Part shown: positions 34,285 through 44,075 of the stretch, piece by piece
Layout of the letters: every line of letters starts with the position of its first letter
Numbering within the stretch: position 1 is the first letter of the stretch
Assembly: GCA_008638375.1 (NCBI GenBank)
Contig: CM018031.1
Span: 10,568,062-10,632,061 of the forward strand
Direction of reading: 5' to 3'
From: Nyssa sinensis
Taxonomy: Eukaryota > Streptophyta > Magnoliopsida > Cornales > Nyssaceae
Length of the DNA: 64,000 nt
Translations under genes and position numbers: made by a program
The notes under the pieces: generated by a model
The model's database searches: none
Seen by the model: only the letters and a program-made list of their open reading frames with translations
What the model was told of the DNA's origin: nothing

Positions 34285-37053
34285 GGTAGTCTTAAACGCT
34301 TAAGCCAATTTAATTTAGCACTATTGGGGAAGTGGCTATGGCGGTTTGCAGTGGAGGAAGAGATTCAATGGAGGAAGGTGATAGCGTTGTGTGAACAAAG
34401 AGGGTGGTTTACTAGAAATATAGTGGAACCTTATGGATGTGGTTTGTGGAAATTTATAAGTAAGGCCAAGGAACAGTTTGGCAAGTTATTCTCCTTGGAG
34501 TGGAGATAGAGGCTCTAGAGTTCGATTCTAAAAGAGTCCTTGGTGTAGTGATGTGGCCCTTTTTTTTGGGGGGGGGGGGGGGGGGGGGGTCAACTGCTTT
34601 CAGATTTATCGGGACAGGGAGGATTCTGTGGTGTCGAATGTTAACAACCGAAGTATATTCTCGGTTCAATCCTACTAGGGACTATGGTGGGAGGAAGGAG
34701 TGTGGACTTACCCTGGAAGATCATTTGGAAATCCAAAGCTCCCTCTAAGGTGGGTTTCTTTGTATGGACAGCCACATGGGAGGCAATTCTTACTACGAAC
34801 AATTTATAAAAGAGGGGCTTTCTTTTGGTGAGTTGGTGTGGCTTGTGTAAGGCAGAGGTGGAATCGGTCAATCATATCCTTCTTCATTGCAAGGTGGCAT
34901 GGGATGTGTGGTGTCTCCTTTTTTCACTTTTTGGTTGTAAATGGGTAATGCCATGTTCAGATAGAGGTCTTTTTTTCTAGTTGGAGAGGTTGCCATATGA
35001 GAAAGGATGTGAAGAGGTTTTGGAGTTTGGCTCCGTTATGCCTTTTGTGGAAGAAAAGAAACACGAGGCTTCTTGAAGGGGAGGAAGTGGCTCCTAGTAG
35101 ATTTAAAGATGTTTTTTTTTTTGAAGCTTCTTCATTTTTTGGTATAGAGAGGCTTATCCTATGTACATAATTTCTTTGTTTGATCTTTTTGGGGAAACTT
35201 AGATTTTAATTGATGTGTTGGGTGCCTTTTGTACATGGGTTCACCTCCCTTAAGCTCCTTAGTATGAATATAGTTTACTTCAAAAAAAATTTATTCTAAG
35301 CAAGACTCTTAGAAGACTTTGGAGAGATCCAAAGGTTTTTATTATTTTTCCTTTTTTCTTTTCATAATCTTCTTTATTCTGATTTCTAGCACTGCTGTGC
35401 ATAATGAAGTGCTATAAACGGCCCTTCAATCACCCTGATTTGATCATCAAAACCTCAACCCCTGATAAATCCTACCCTTAGTTTACTCTACCATTCTAAC
35501 CTTAGAACTACTGATTTTCACTTACTGTCGAGAATTTTCAGCAAGCTTTACCTTTTGATTTGTACCAAAATCAGCATTAAATCTCAACCAATTTAACCCT
35601 AAATCCATCCTTGAACCCTATTCTCATCTTCTCTAATATAAGCCCTTATAATTAAAACTCTATCTCACAATAAATGACTTAGAGCAGCTTTGATTAGCCA
35701 TCTTAAGACGCCGTGTACCCGATTATTGCCCCCGTTGTTGAGGTTGAGGCCAAGGTACTACCCCGAGGGGTGGGTAGGATAGGAAAAGGCTGCTTGTCAC
35801 AAAATCACTGGGTCACGTGCATCATGAAGGTATATCTAATTTTTCATAAATACTATTAAATTTTACCAGTTAATCTACCGGAATTGCCATTAAATCATGT
35901 TCAATATTCCACTTGAAGATGTTTAATCCCTAGTTATTGGTTTGTGCAATATGTATATTATGGATTTGTTTGTCAGAAGTGGACTGGAAATATTTTTGCA
36001 TGTATATGTGTGCATGTAGACATATTTGTAGGTTAGATAGACCATAAATATTTTGCAAGTACAAGTATGCATTTAGACATATTTATTGGTTATCTACCCA
36101 AACTAATACTTTTGGTCAGAGTGATTGCATTAATGATCTGTGCCACTTGGTTACAATGTAGATTCTGAATTAGTTTTTCTTAGTGCTAGATGAACCCAAC
36201 ATCTTTGTCAGGTCCTGCCTGGTGTTAGGATTCAAAAGGAGAGAGGAGAAGATATGAAAATAAAAATAAAGAAGATTTTCTTTTTAATCTGTGTGTTCTT
36301 ATGCTAATCCTTAAAGTGCGATATTTATTGAGCATTATTGTTAGAAGATGTGAAAAATATCATTTTCTCTGTAAGTCATTTGCATCCATCCATCACTAGC
36401 ACTTGTATGATTTGACATATTTTTGTGTGTGGGTGATTTCAATTTTTTGTTGGGTAAAACATAACTGTTATCCCCCCTTCTTTTCTCTCTGTATTATCAA
36501 CAGGCTGAACAATCGAAAAGCCAGGCTAGCCCGTGCAGCAAAGGATCGTGCACCATCTGAAGGGGACAATTCTTTTCCTGACAAACAAGGTGGGTCAGGA
36601 TTTGTGCCGCACTGCGACTCACCTGAGAGTCCAGTTGAGGACAATTATGTGCCATCAACTGCAAGAGGGACTCACCAGAGTGGAATTGGTGAAAGCTCAT
36701 TGAGAATTGGCATTAATGAAAAATCAGAAACTGTGCTTGCAGATTTGATTGATATTGCCCCTGCAGAATTTGTTCAATATGAACCAGGTCAGTTTGTTGT
36801 GCTTCTAGATGGGCAAGGGGAACAGATTGGTAAGGGAAAGGTTGTTCAGGTGCAAGGAAAATGGTTGGGAAGGAACTTGGGGGAATCAGAGATCTGTGTT
36901 GTGGATGTTATCGAGCTTAAGGCTGAGAGATGGGTAAGGCTTCCACACCCATGTGAAGCCACAGGTACCTCATTTGCTGAGGCTGAAAAAAAACTTGGGT
37001 TAATGAGAGTCCTGTGGGATTCAAACAAACTTTTCATGCTGCAGCCTCGGTGA
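10872..37053 (+). CDS. NDX: NDX, nodulin homeobox protein (16 coding exons)
   Basis: Nuclear homeodomain protein; in Arabidopsis NDX binds single-stranded DNA at R-loops and acts in FLC antisense and ABA-related repression (family knowledge). Exons: 10872-10916, 22535-22660, 22764-22922, 23949-24032, 24110-24238, 24663-24881, 25730-25861, 26007-26102, 27766-27927, 28221-28512, 28618-28740, 28822-28891, 29696-29759, 30383-30922, 31036-31070, 36504-37053. All have GT-AG borders and compatible phases, for 2,826 nt or about 941 residues, the usual NDX length. The N-terminal two thirds is the NDX-A region ([63 protein letters not shown]). An acidic linker with VETSGSDSS follows. The atypical homeodomain (about 704-770) runs from RRKRKRSI to [17 protein letters not shown]. 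The C-terminal NDX-B domain ends near [16 protein letters not shown]. Introns 1 and 15 are swollen by transposons, yet the reading frame is fully open. Confidence 0.93.
11324..13720 (+). pseudogene. LINE-A ORF1 (DUF4283-type nucleic-acid-binding protein)
   Basis: One continuous frame of about 798 codons interrupted by three in-frame stops (TAG 12773, TGA 13316, TAG 13322) and no visible frameshift. The first 483 codons are open. Residues about 160-350 resemble the DUF4283 region of plant LINE ORF1 ([52 protein letters not shown]). The 13358-13720 segment has the usual C-terminal signature ([30 protein letters not shown]). The usual role is RNA binding for the retrotransposition particle. Which ATG was used originally is uncertain. 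Confidence 0.75.
13731..17382 (+). pseudogene. LINE-A ORF2 (endonuclease and reverse transcriptase)
   Basis: Opens with [14 protein letters not shown] and [10 protein letters not shown], the start of the APE-type endonuclease, followed by [11 protein letters not shown]. The reverse transcriptase follows, with [52 protein letters not shown] and the catalytic FADD (bases 15805-15816). A C-terminal RNase-H-less tail has the zinc-binding [18 protein letters not shown] and [15 protein letters not shown]. Lesions include stops at 14265, 14586, 14628, 15946 and 16370, an extra T in the run near 15112 and further frame changes near 16095. It would make a non-functional protein. Confidence 0.85.
17466..18635. 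other. NDX intron 1 spacer between two LINEs
   Basis: Intron sequence with poly-T runs and a CA-rich stretch at about 17949-17992. I see no gene, exon or clear transposon end in it. Confidence 0.5.
18636..21989 (-). mobile_element. 5'-truncated LINE (LINE-B), antisense in NDX intron 1
   Basis: The poly-T at 18636-18644 followed by GATAAGTAA is the reversed LINE tail. Minus-strand frames at 18978-19679 (ERNW-less zinc-binding region, [18 protein letters not shown]) and 21224-21901 ([32 protein letters not shown]) are reverse transcriptase and C-terminal parts closely similar to LINE-A. The element is truncated just upstream of the QKWRKWIQ motif at about 21989. It is split by the hAT element at 19788-21227. 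Confidence 0.85.
19788..21227. mobile_element. Non-autonomous hAT element (copy 1) with perfect 8-bp target duplication
   Basis: The 1,440-bp element starts CTAAGAAGCACGGACAC and ends with its imperfect inverse (GTGTCCGTGCTTCCTAG). It is flanked by CCCCCTAG on both sides (19780-19787 and 21228-21235), the 8-bp duplication typical of hAT. Removing the element plus one duplication rejoins the LINE-B reading frame (SLGGL). Subterminal DNA is packed with GGACACG/CGTGTCC motifs. The interior has a 30-bp minisatellite (GACTGCCGATGGACTACAAT...) at about 20589-20670 and a TCTTC run, both shared with the larger copy at 40497-44826. It has no transposase and looks like a deletion derivative of that copy. 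Confidence 0.93.
27330..27503 (-). mobile_element. Au-like tRNA-derived SINE in NDX intron 9
   Basis: Read on the minus strand it starts GAGGGCGGGCCC, has an A-box-like TGCAACGGAAGG and a B-box GGTTCGAGTCG, and ends in a short T run. That layout fits the Au SINE family, which ends in T rather than A. Flanking duplications GCATTTGAACTTT (27317-27329) and GCATCTGAACTTT (27504-27516) match at 12 of 13 positions. Confidence 0.85.
29149..29177. repeat. (CA)n microsatellite
   Basis: An uninterrupted run of about 14 CA units lies in the NDX intron between the exons ending 28891 and starting 29696. Confidence 0.9.
31512..32073. mobile_element. Degraded hAT copy in the NDX homeobox intron
   Basis: It starts CTAAGAAGCACGGACACC, followed by the GACACGGACACGG subterminal cluster and an AT-rich interior similar to the other copies. 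Its recognisable right end is eroded (CCGTACTT near 32030). TTACAGCC occurs immediately left (31504-31511) and again at 32074-32081, about 36 bp beyond the eroded terminus. If that is the target duplication, the right end has been altered. Confidence 0.7.
32640..33585 (+). mobile_element. 3' fragment of a LINE (LINE-C)
   Basis: The frame at 32656-33060 ([24 protein letters not shown]) and the one at 33079-33384 ([39 protein letters not shown]) form the C-terminal part of a plant LINE ORF2. They are separated by a TAG at 33058. The A-rich tail ends near 33585. The 5' part is missing. Confidence 0.8.
33600..33780 (-). mobile_element. LINE 3'-tail remnant
   Basis: A short stretch beginning with T-rich TTGATTGGTAAAG and continuing through GCATTTACAGGAAATGCCTC resembles the reversed LINE 3' end seen at 18636-18790 (CATTTACTGGAAAAGCCTC). 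It runs into a poly-C then poly-A tract at 33737-33780. Confidence 0.55.
33861..34079. repeat. Tandem duplication, 113-bp unit
   Basis: The unit starting GACTATTTCCTTCCATCCTCT at 33861 recurs at 33974. Both contain AGGAATGCATTGAATGTG or a one-base variant, and ACAAAATATGAG. Copies differ by a handful of substitutions. It is bounded on the left by a G run at 33845-33857. Confidence 0.85.
34150..35288 (+). mobile_element. 3' fragment of a LINE (LINE-E)
   Basis: Pieces of ORF2 are visible: [13 protein letters not shown] (about 34305), [16 protein letters not shown] (about 34430), [13 protein letters not shown] and the cysteine motif [18 protein letters not shown] (about 34840-34890). They are interrupted by stops and by a 23-bp G tract at 34567-34590. 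The element ends near the A run at 35281-35288. It is an old, 5'-truncated insertion in the same orientation as NDX. Confidence 0.75.
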
Positions 37054-37720
37054 ATACCATTGTCTCCTGTTTGGAAGGCTTCGGTAAGAGTTCCTAAAGC
37101 TATGAATTCTACATTTATATTGTGCTTTAGACAGAAAACAGGAGCGTACTTGGTTTAAGATTTTCTTTTATTGTTTGTTGTTGTGCTGCTATTTTTTTTC
37201 CAAATTTTTTTTCCTGCTGTTGGTTTTCATTATGTTATAGCTTTCCTCCCTCCTTTTACACAGATCTTCTACATATAAAATTAGGTAAAATCATGCGAAC
37301 ACATTTGAACGGATCTGATGCCCTGCTGTCATTTGTCAGTTTGAATCCATCGGTTGATAATTGCTAGGTATTTCTGCAGATTAAAGCTATATTCCAAGGA
37401 GCGACGTCCACTGGTTGAACTGTTCCAAGTTTAATAATGGAGGGCCAGTGTCCCAGTGATGATTGGTGCACCCAGGATGTGGGGACATTGTATATGGTTG
37501 TAACTAATGACAGCATTCACAGGGAAGGCACACTTCTAAGTTGCTGGAGAATCAATCCAATCATCCTGACCACAGTGACCGGGCTGAGAAGTATTCAGTG
37601 AGCTTTATCAGTCTTTGACCATGTACTTGAATTCTTCTACATGGCAGAGAGAAAAAAACTTTGTATTTCTGTTCCCTGTATGCTTTTATTAAAGCCTTTT
37701 CCCTTGACGATCTTAATTAA
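37054..37720 (+). other. NDX 3' untranslated region (putative)
   Basis: Sequence after the NDX stop codon (TGA 37051-37053). A TATTAAA motif at about 37687 is a plausible polyadenylation signal. A GT-like donor near 37085 and later acceptors leave room for a 3' untranslated intron; the sequence alone does not settle this. Confidence 0.45.
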
Positions 37721-39245
37721 CTAATTTCCTTTTTTTTTTCCTCCGCATTTAATGTTTATAGAATTGTTTGCTTTTTCTATCTCGACTATTTTTTTTTTGG
37801 GTGTGTGAATTGCACGGGTCTTGGGAAAATTCGTGCAACTAGTAGCCAGGAAGCCGTTTATTTTTTTACACTAGCTAAAATGATGTATGGAGAGAGAGGT
37901 GAGTAAAGAAACCCCAAATCCTGACGCAGATTGCAAGAGGGGTCGTTCTTTTGTAAAGTAATGAATTCAAGGTCCCACCTTTGTTCAAGAAATTATCGAG
38001 GTGTAGATGATTGGGCTGTGTTACAGCCTGATAGGTCAAGATTAGCCCTCATGATGGCAAAACAAGGAAGGGGATATTGTCGCATGAAGTTTAGATCTCC
38101 TTGGCGCACACTAATGGCTAAAAAGGGTTAGTGTTTTGAAAAGTAGTAGTAATCTATTAAAAGCCATTATCATCCCTCTTCTGACTTTTTAGATTAAGAT
38201 TTGGAGGAGTCATATTCAGATAGTGATTAATTCCTTTTTAATCTTTGGATTTGATGCTTGGTTTCGAATCAATTCACCATTTCATTAAAAACTAAAAGGT
38301 TTCAAATTTTGAGTTATTCAACTCATTCCATGAAGGTTTGAGCAACGACTTCCCATTTGATTATTCCAAATCTATTTATTCTGCGTATTGAGCAGCAAAG
38401 GCTACACAAGGATAATTACTCAGGCCTTCTCGTTAGTTTTATATCCCCACTCCAATGGCTCTCGATACAACCAACTTTAAGATTTTGTACCATGTTGATG
38501 ATAAACTCAGGAATTTTTTTACTAAGAATATGTTTTTCTTAAGAACAAATTCATGAAAACGTCGTGTCGAGCTTAAGTTACTGACTTAACGAATTGATCC
38601 AGATAAAAAGTGTTTTCGTTGCTGGTAAATCAGGTATCAAAGAAACCCAACTCAATCCAACCCATCTTCGTCGTTGTTTACTCTCATAAGTTGCTAACAC
38701 TTATGTAAAGATAGTAATTTAATTTGTCCCGTTAAAATAGGTGATTTGTTATACATAATTAATAATTATAATAATATTTTTTAGTCATTCAATAAAAATT
38801 TGTACAAACTTAAAAAATGAAATAATGTCATTTTAATTCTTTATTGACTTCTTATTTTAATACATGCAACGTTTGATTTGAAATATATTAATTATATTTT
38901 AATTAAATAAATAAAAATTTAAAAATAAATGAAGATTACAATAGAAATGCCATCCGTATTTATCACAGAATTTAAACAAATTTGAGAGATTTTTCTTTTC
39001 ACGGGATTGAAGAAATGATCCGTCTCATTGCAATCTATGTACTTTTATATATTAAAACAATATTCAAATAAAAAAAATTTCAAATTAATGTTTTAAAAAC
39101 CGGATCGACCGTTTGGTCGAATGAAAAAAAAAAATGAACCGGACCAGTATCCGGTCAGGTCAATGTCCCAAAATCGTTTAAGACTGAAAACCGGAGTGTT
39201 TATGAAAAATCGCTTGAATGGTTAACGGTTCAAAGAGACCGCCCG
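37721..39245. other. Intergenic region between NDX and SOSS-B
   Basis: AT-rich, without a supported gene. A GC-richer block at 39095-39245 contains repeated CCGG-type motifs (ACCGGATCG, ACCGGACCAG, ATCCGGTCAGG, ACCGGAG, CGCCCGGTTCG). This is the kind of sequence found in old plant DNA-transposon remnants, but no ends could be defined. Confidence 0.5.
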
Positions 39246-39420
39246 GTTCGTCACTCATATAAATACCTTCGCATATTTCTTCCCATCCTCGGAGGATACG
39301 TTTAACCTCTTTGAAACCCTCGTTCATTCCGTCTCTCTCTTTGCTAAACCATCGACAATGCTACCGTTTCCATCTTCCAGTTTCGCCGACGATGGTGACG
39401 AGGAAACTACGGCCACGGTA
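39246..39420 (+). promoter_or_regulatory. Candidate promoter and first exon, upstream copy
   Basis: TATAAATA at about 39258-39265 is followed by a pyrimidine-rich leader, an ATG at 39358 and the donor CCACG|GTACGT at about 39419. It resembles the 40245-40361 region in arrangement, with TATAAATA, leader, an ATG, GGCxGCCAC and GTACGT. It may be an alternative or duplicated first exon of the downstream SOSS-B gene. No transcript evidence is available. Confidence 0.35.
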
Positions 39421-40244
39421 CGTTTCCCTTCTCTATTTCTTAACGATCTTTCCTTTTTCCCACTTTCTTTCTTTCTTCCTTTGTTCTTCATGTCTATCTC
39501 TCTCTTCCTCTCAATATCTTTCTTAACTCTCTTCTTCTCTTCTTCTAATTTGGGTATAACTTTCATTTTAGGGCTAATATTTTTGTGGAGGTCACTAGGA
39601 TTTGGGAACGACGAAGGTTCATACAAGATTGGAGCTTGGGTTTTGGCAGATTTGGAGGTTCCGCTTGGCTCCATATCACTTGACGCAACACTGCCCAGTT
39701 TCTAAAATTGGTGCAGTCTGTGAACCGTCAACTTCATCCCAATCTCTTTGGTATGATCTCTCTTGCAAATAAATTGAATAATTCTCTGTTATGCTTGTCT
39801 AAAATTGTTTACTTCTCTCTATTTGTATGGCTGTTGCCTATTGTGTAATGTGGAGTGAGGGACTTGAATTATTTTTGTGTTATACTCTTTATGTAAATCT
39901 ATAATCTGTATGTATGCCCTATACTCTATTTTGGCCTTTGTGCAGCCCCCTAATTTATTTCTTTGTTACTTGTTAGTTTGTTCAAAACTTCTAGTTAAAC
40001 ATGTTATCCACTTAAATTATCATATATAACAGTGGGGTGTGTGATCTTGAACATTATAGTGTTTTCTTGTTCTAGATATATTTTGGTTGAGGGAGCTGAC
40101 AATAAATTTTAAATTAGGAATTTTCTATTTCTTCATATTTTAATAAATAAAACTATATTTTAATCTTAATAATAAACATATTTATGATGAAATTGTGGCG
40201 TCCTGATCTGATTCCGATTGAACTAGTGAGCCGGTCTTTTTTCT

Positions 40245-40361
40245 CGTTCGATGAACGGTTTATAAATATTGGATTTTAGGGCTGGAAACAAACAAACCTC
40301 CATCGATCCCTCCTCCCAAGCTGTGGTGACGATACAGACTAGAAACAATGGCAGCCACAGT
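40245..40361 (+). promoter_or_regulatory. Candidate SOSS-B promoter and leader exon
   Basis: TATAAATA at 40260-40267 is followed about 25 bp later by a leader (CTGGAAACAAACAAACCTCC), an ATG at 40348 and the donor GCCACA|GTACGT. If spliced to the SOSS-B acceptor at 47468/47469, that ATG would give a nine-codon upstream frame ending in TAG before the main start. The connection is inference. Confidence 0.4.
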
Positions 40362-40380
40362 ACGTGATTTCTCTCGCTCT

Positions 40381-40403
40381 TTTTTTTTTTTTTGATAAGT
40401 AAG
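40381..40403 (-). mobile_element. Minimal LINE insertion (tail only)
   Basis: About 13 T plus GATAAGTAAG, the exact reverse of the LINE 3' terminus, is flanked by GATTTCTCTCGCTCT at 40366-40380 and 40405-40419. A direct duplication around a bare tail is the expected product of target-primed reverse transcription that stopped almost at once. Confidence 0.85.
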
Positions 40404-40496
40404 GGATTTCTCTCGCTCTTCCTTTGGTTCTTCCACTTTTTCTGTCTTTCTTTGTTCATATTGAAAGTCGTTCATGGCAAGCCAACGGGGTGTTGG

Positions 40497-43400
40497 CTAA
40501 GAAGTACGGACACGGACACGGGACATGGACACGACACGGACACGCCGACACTTAATTTTCTAAAAAAGTAGGACACAGGACACATTGGGGACACGTTGAA
40601 TAAAATATATTTTATTTTTATTTATATAATAATATAATCAATTGATTCAATTTCTACTTTCATATCAATCAAATTATGTATAAAAAAACACAATTTCATG
40701 CAACATCTACACAAGAAACACAATTCCAAATTTCCAATATGAAGTACCATAAAGTAATACATTTAAAAGCAAAGTACCAAATATTTCAACAAGATTATAA
40801 ATAACAAAATCATAGCAAGTAGGAATTATCCAAAGTTTAATAATTGCTAGAGGAATTGAACTTTAAAGTTCAATAGAAAACAAAGCTCCACTAATAATCC
40901 TCCCCCCCTAAAAAAAAAAAAAAAAGAAGCCCCATTTCAAGCATCATGTTTCATTAGATTCAACTTCATCTTCTTCTCTTCCATCACCATCATCCGTGAA
41001 GATTATGGCTTCCATTTCTGGTTCATCAAGTGAAAGGTTTGCAACCTCAAGCACCCTAACATCCTCAAATGAATCAAAAGTATCTCCACCAATATCCCAC
41101 ATTTTGGTCTCTCCTTGCATATATTGTGGGGTTCTTCTTGATAAAAGACGGAGATTGCTATGGGTGTAAACCAAGTCTTTGGCACGTTGTGGTGTCATCT
41201 TGTTCCTTCTCACCGAGTGCACAAGGAGTAAGTACTCCAATTCCTCTCAAAGCATGACGAAGAAGATGGTTGTACAAATAGCTTCAAAGCTAAGTTTTGA
41301 AGCATGAGTGCGGATGTACCATAGATAACCCGCCAACCTTTAGGATCCATAGCGTACCGATCACTCATGGAATCAGCATCCGCAAACGCTCCCGCACATG
41401 TTGAAAAGTTAATATACTCCAAATTAACCTTTCAGCGGTCCTCAGGATTGGGGAAGCATCTTTTAAAACACTTGATTCTTTCACTAGAAACCTCAACATC
41501 CTTGTGTGGAGGAACTCGACTCGGATCCTCCTCAAGCCACACATCGCTATAATACCTTGAATATATGAAAGAAAAAATTAAAAAAAAAATTTGTAAGTAA
41601 ACTTTGACGGGAATAAATTGTTGAATCCTTAAAAAGACTAGAGATTAGGAGGTAGAACTTACTTTGGATTCAATGAATGTGCCAAACAATGAAGTGGGTT
41701 GTTATTTTTGTTCCAACGATCAACAAGTACATGGTGTACTACCTCATAAAAGGGAGATGACTCCTCAAATCGCATCCCTTCTTTTCTATATATTGTGGTC
41801 TTCACTTTCTCAATCATCGAATCCCACATATCATAAACCAAGTGAAGACATGGTTTGTTTGTATCACAAACCCGAATCATCTCATAAATAGGTGCAGTAA
41901 AAGAAAGGATGTAATCAATGGAATCCCACCAAATGTCTTTCACAAATCTTACTTTTCCCACATCATCCTCCCGATAGCACGACCACATGTCACTAATAAC
42001 CATCGCTTGAAGACCACGCTTTCTAAGCTTAAACGTCTTCAACATGACAATTGATGAAGCAAAACGTGTCTCCGCAACAGAAAGCAACTTCAAAGTAACA
42101 AACTCATTGAACATTGCCAATCTCATTGAATGATTCATGATGAAGTGTTTTATTTGCATGACATCTCCAATAATTTCCGTCATCCAACAACATTCATCAT
42201 ATGTCAATTTGTTGTTTTCAACATTCTTGGCTGCACAAATGTTCTTTAATGCAAGGTTAAAGGTGTGAACCACACATGGTGTCCAAACAATGTTTGGAAA
42301 TTGTGATTTAATTATTTGCCCTGCACCTTTGCAATTTGGAGCATTATCTGTGATTATTTGAATCACATTTTCATGCCCAATTTCATTAATCACCTCTTTT
42401 ATCAAGTTAGAGATGAAGTACTTATCTTTAGTCTCACCCGAACAATCAACAGCTTTTAAAAACATAGGCATACCATCTGTAATCGCCATGAAATTAATAA
42501 GAGGCCTCCTTTGAGAGTTGCTCCACCCATCGCTCACAACGCTCACCCCTTTTTCCTTCCACGAGCCTCTAATAGGTTGCAACAATCTTTTTATGTTTGC
42601 CTTCTCTCTTTAAAGCAAGCTAGTCCTCAACAAATTATACCCCGGAGGCAAATAACCCGTAATTGGATTATTAGCGGCAAATGTGTAAGAAGACACATAA
42701 TACGGGTTCCTTGCTAGGTGAAATGGCAAACCTGCCGAATAAAACATTCTAGAAAGTTCGAAATGTAATTGCTCACGGGCTGCCATATTAAATGCCTTCT
42801 CCACGGGATTTTCGCTTCCACTTCCACTCCCACTCCCACTAGAAAATGTCTTTCTTTTCTTCAAGGAAGTAGGAAAAGCACTTGTACCACCCAATGAAAG
42901 AGTTGAAGGGGGTAAAGGTACTTTCTTTGGAGCATTACTTGATTTTCTTGACATCACTTCATCCTCTAGCTTTTGCATCTCTGAAATATCTTTTGTTGTG
43001 ACTTTTGGGCATGATCCAACCCCATGACCGGGTAGTCTCAACAAATGAGCCCTAACCCTTGTGTAAGAACTCTTCTTAACTTGGTTGCAAAAATTGCATT
43101 GCCAAAAAATATTCCCACCACCATCACTTAGCTTGTCAAACTTTATGACATACCTCCACAGAGGCTTGTTAATGTCTTCATCTTGACTTGATGGTGTTTG
43201 TGCGGTACTAGTACCCGTTGCGGACATTTTGATGATGTTCAAATCTATGACACAATAATATTTTTCAGTGATGTAAACAAATTAAACAATACACACAAAT
43301 CAATAAATTTTTAGTGATGAATCAACAAGCTGAAAAAAAAAGGAAGGAGACTCAAATTTTCAGACTTCAATGAATCAACAAATTTTCAATTTATATATTT

Positions 43401-44031
43401 TTTTTTTGCAGAAAATCAGCAAGTATGAAGGAAGGACACTCACATGAATTCAGGGAATCATTAAGCTTCGAGTTCCAATTGGCCAAGAATGCCAAGAATT
43501 TCAGTCAGTAAATTGCAAGACTTGCAGTGAATCAACAATCTTCAAAATAGATGGAAGAAAGAAGAGAGATAAACTCATTAGATATGAAAAATTGACTTGC
43601 AGTGAATCAACAAGCTTCAAAAAATTGAAAAATGAAACTTTCTAGGGGGAACAACAAGTAACCACATTCATTGCAAATGCCGCAAATTGAAGCTTGTTGA
43701 ATCATTTGCAGACTTGCAGTGAATCAACAAGTTTCAAAATAGATGGAAGAAAGAAGAAACTGAAAAAATTATATAATAAAGCAAAAGAGAAAAAAATTGA
43801 AAAATGAAATAGAAAAAATGAAGCAGAAATAGACAACGATGGACTGCTAAGGGGGAAAAAATTATACAGAAATCGGCAAAAATTATATATATAGAGAGAG
43901 AGAGAGAGGAGAAGAAATTATACAGAAAAAATTATATAGTAAAGCAAAAGAGAAAAAAATTGAAAAATTATACAGAAATCGACAACGATGGATTGCCAAG
44001 GGGGAAAAATTATACAGAAATCGACAAATAT

Positions 44032-44075
<44 letters not shown>

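Noticed and set aside
39311..39705. Plus- and minus-strand frames of 71-116 codons
   Set aside because: Pyrimidine-rich low-complexity translation across a probable leader exon and intron; no homology recognised.
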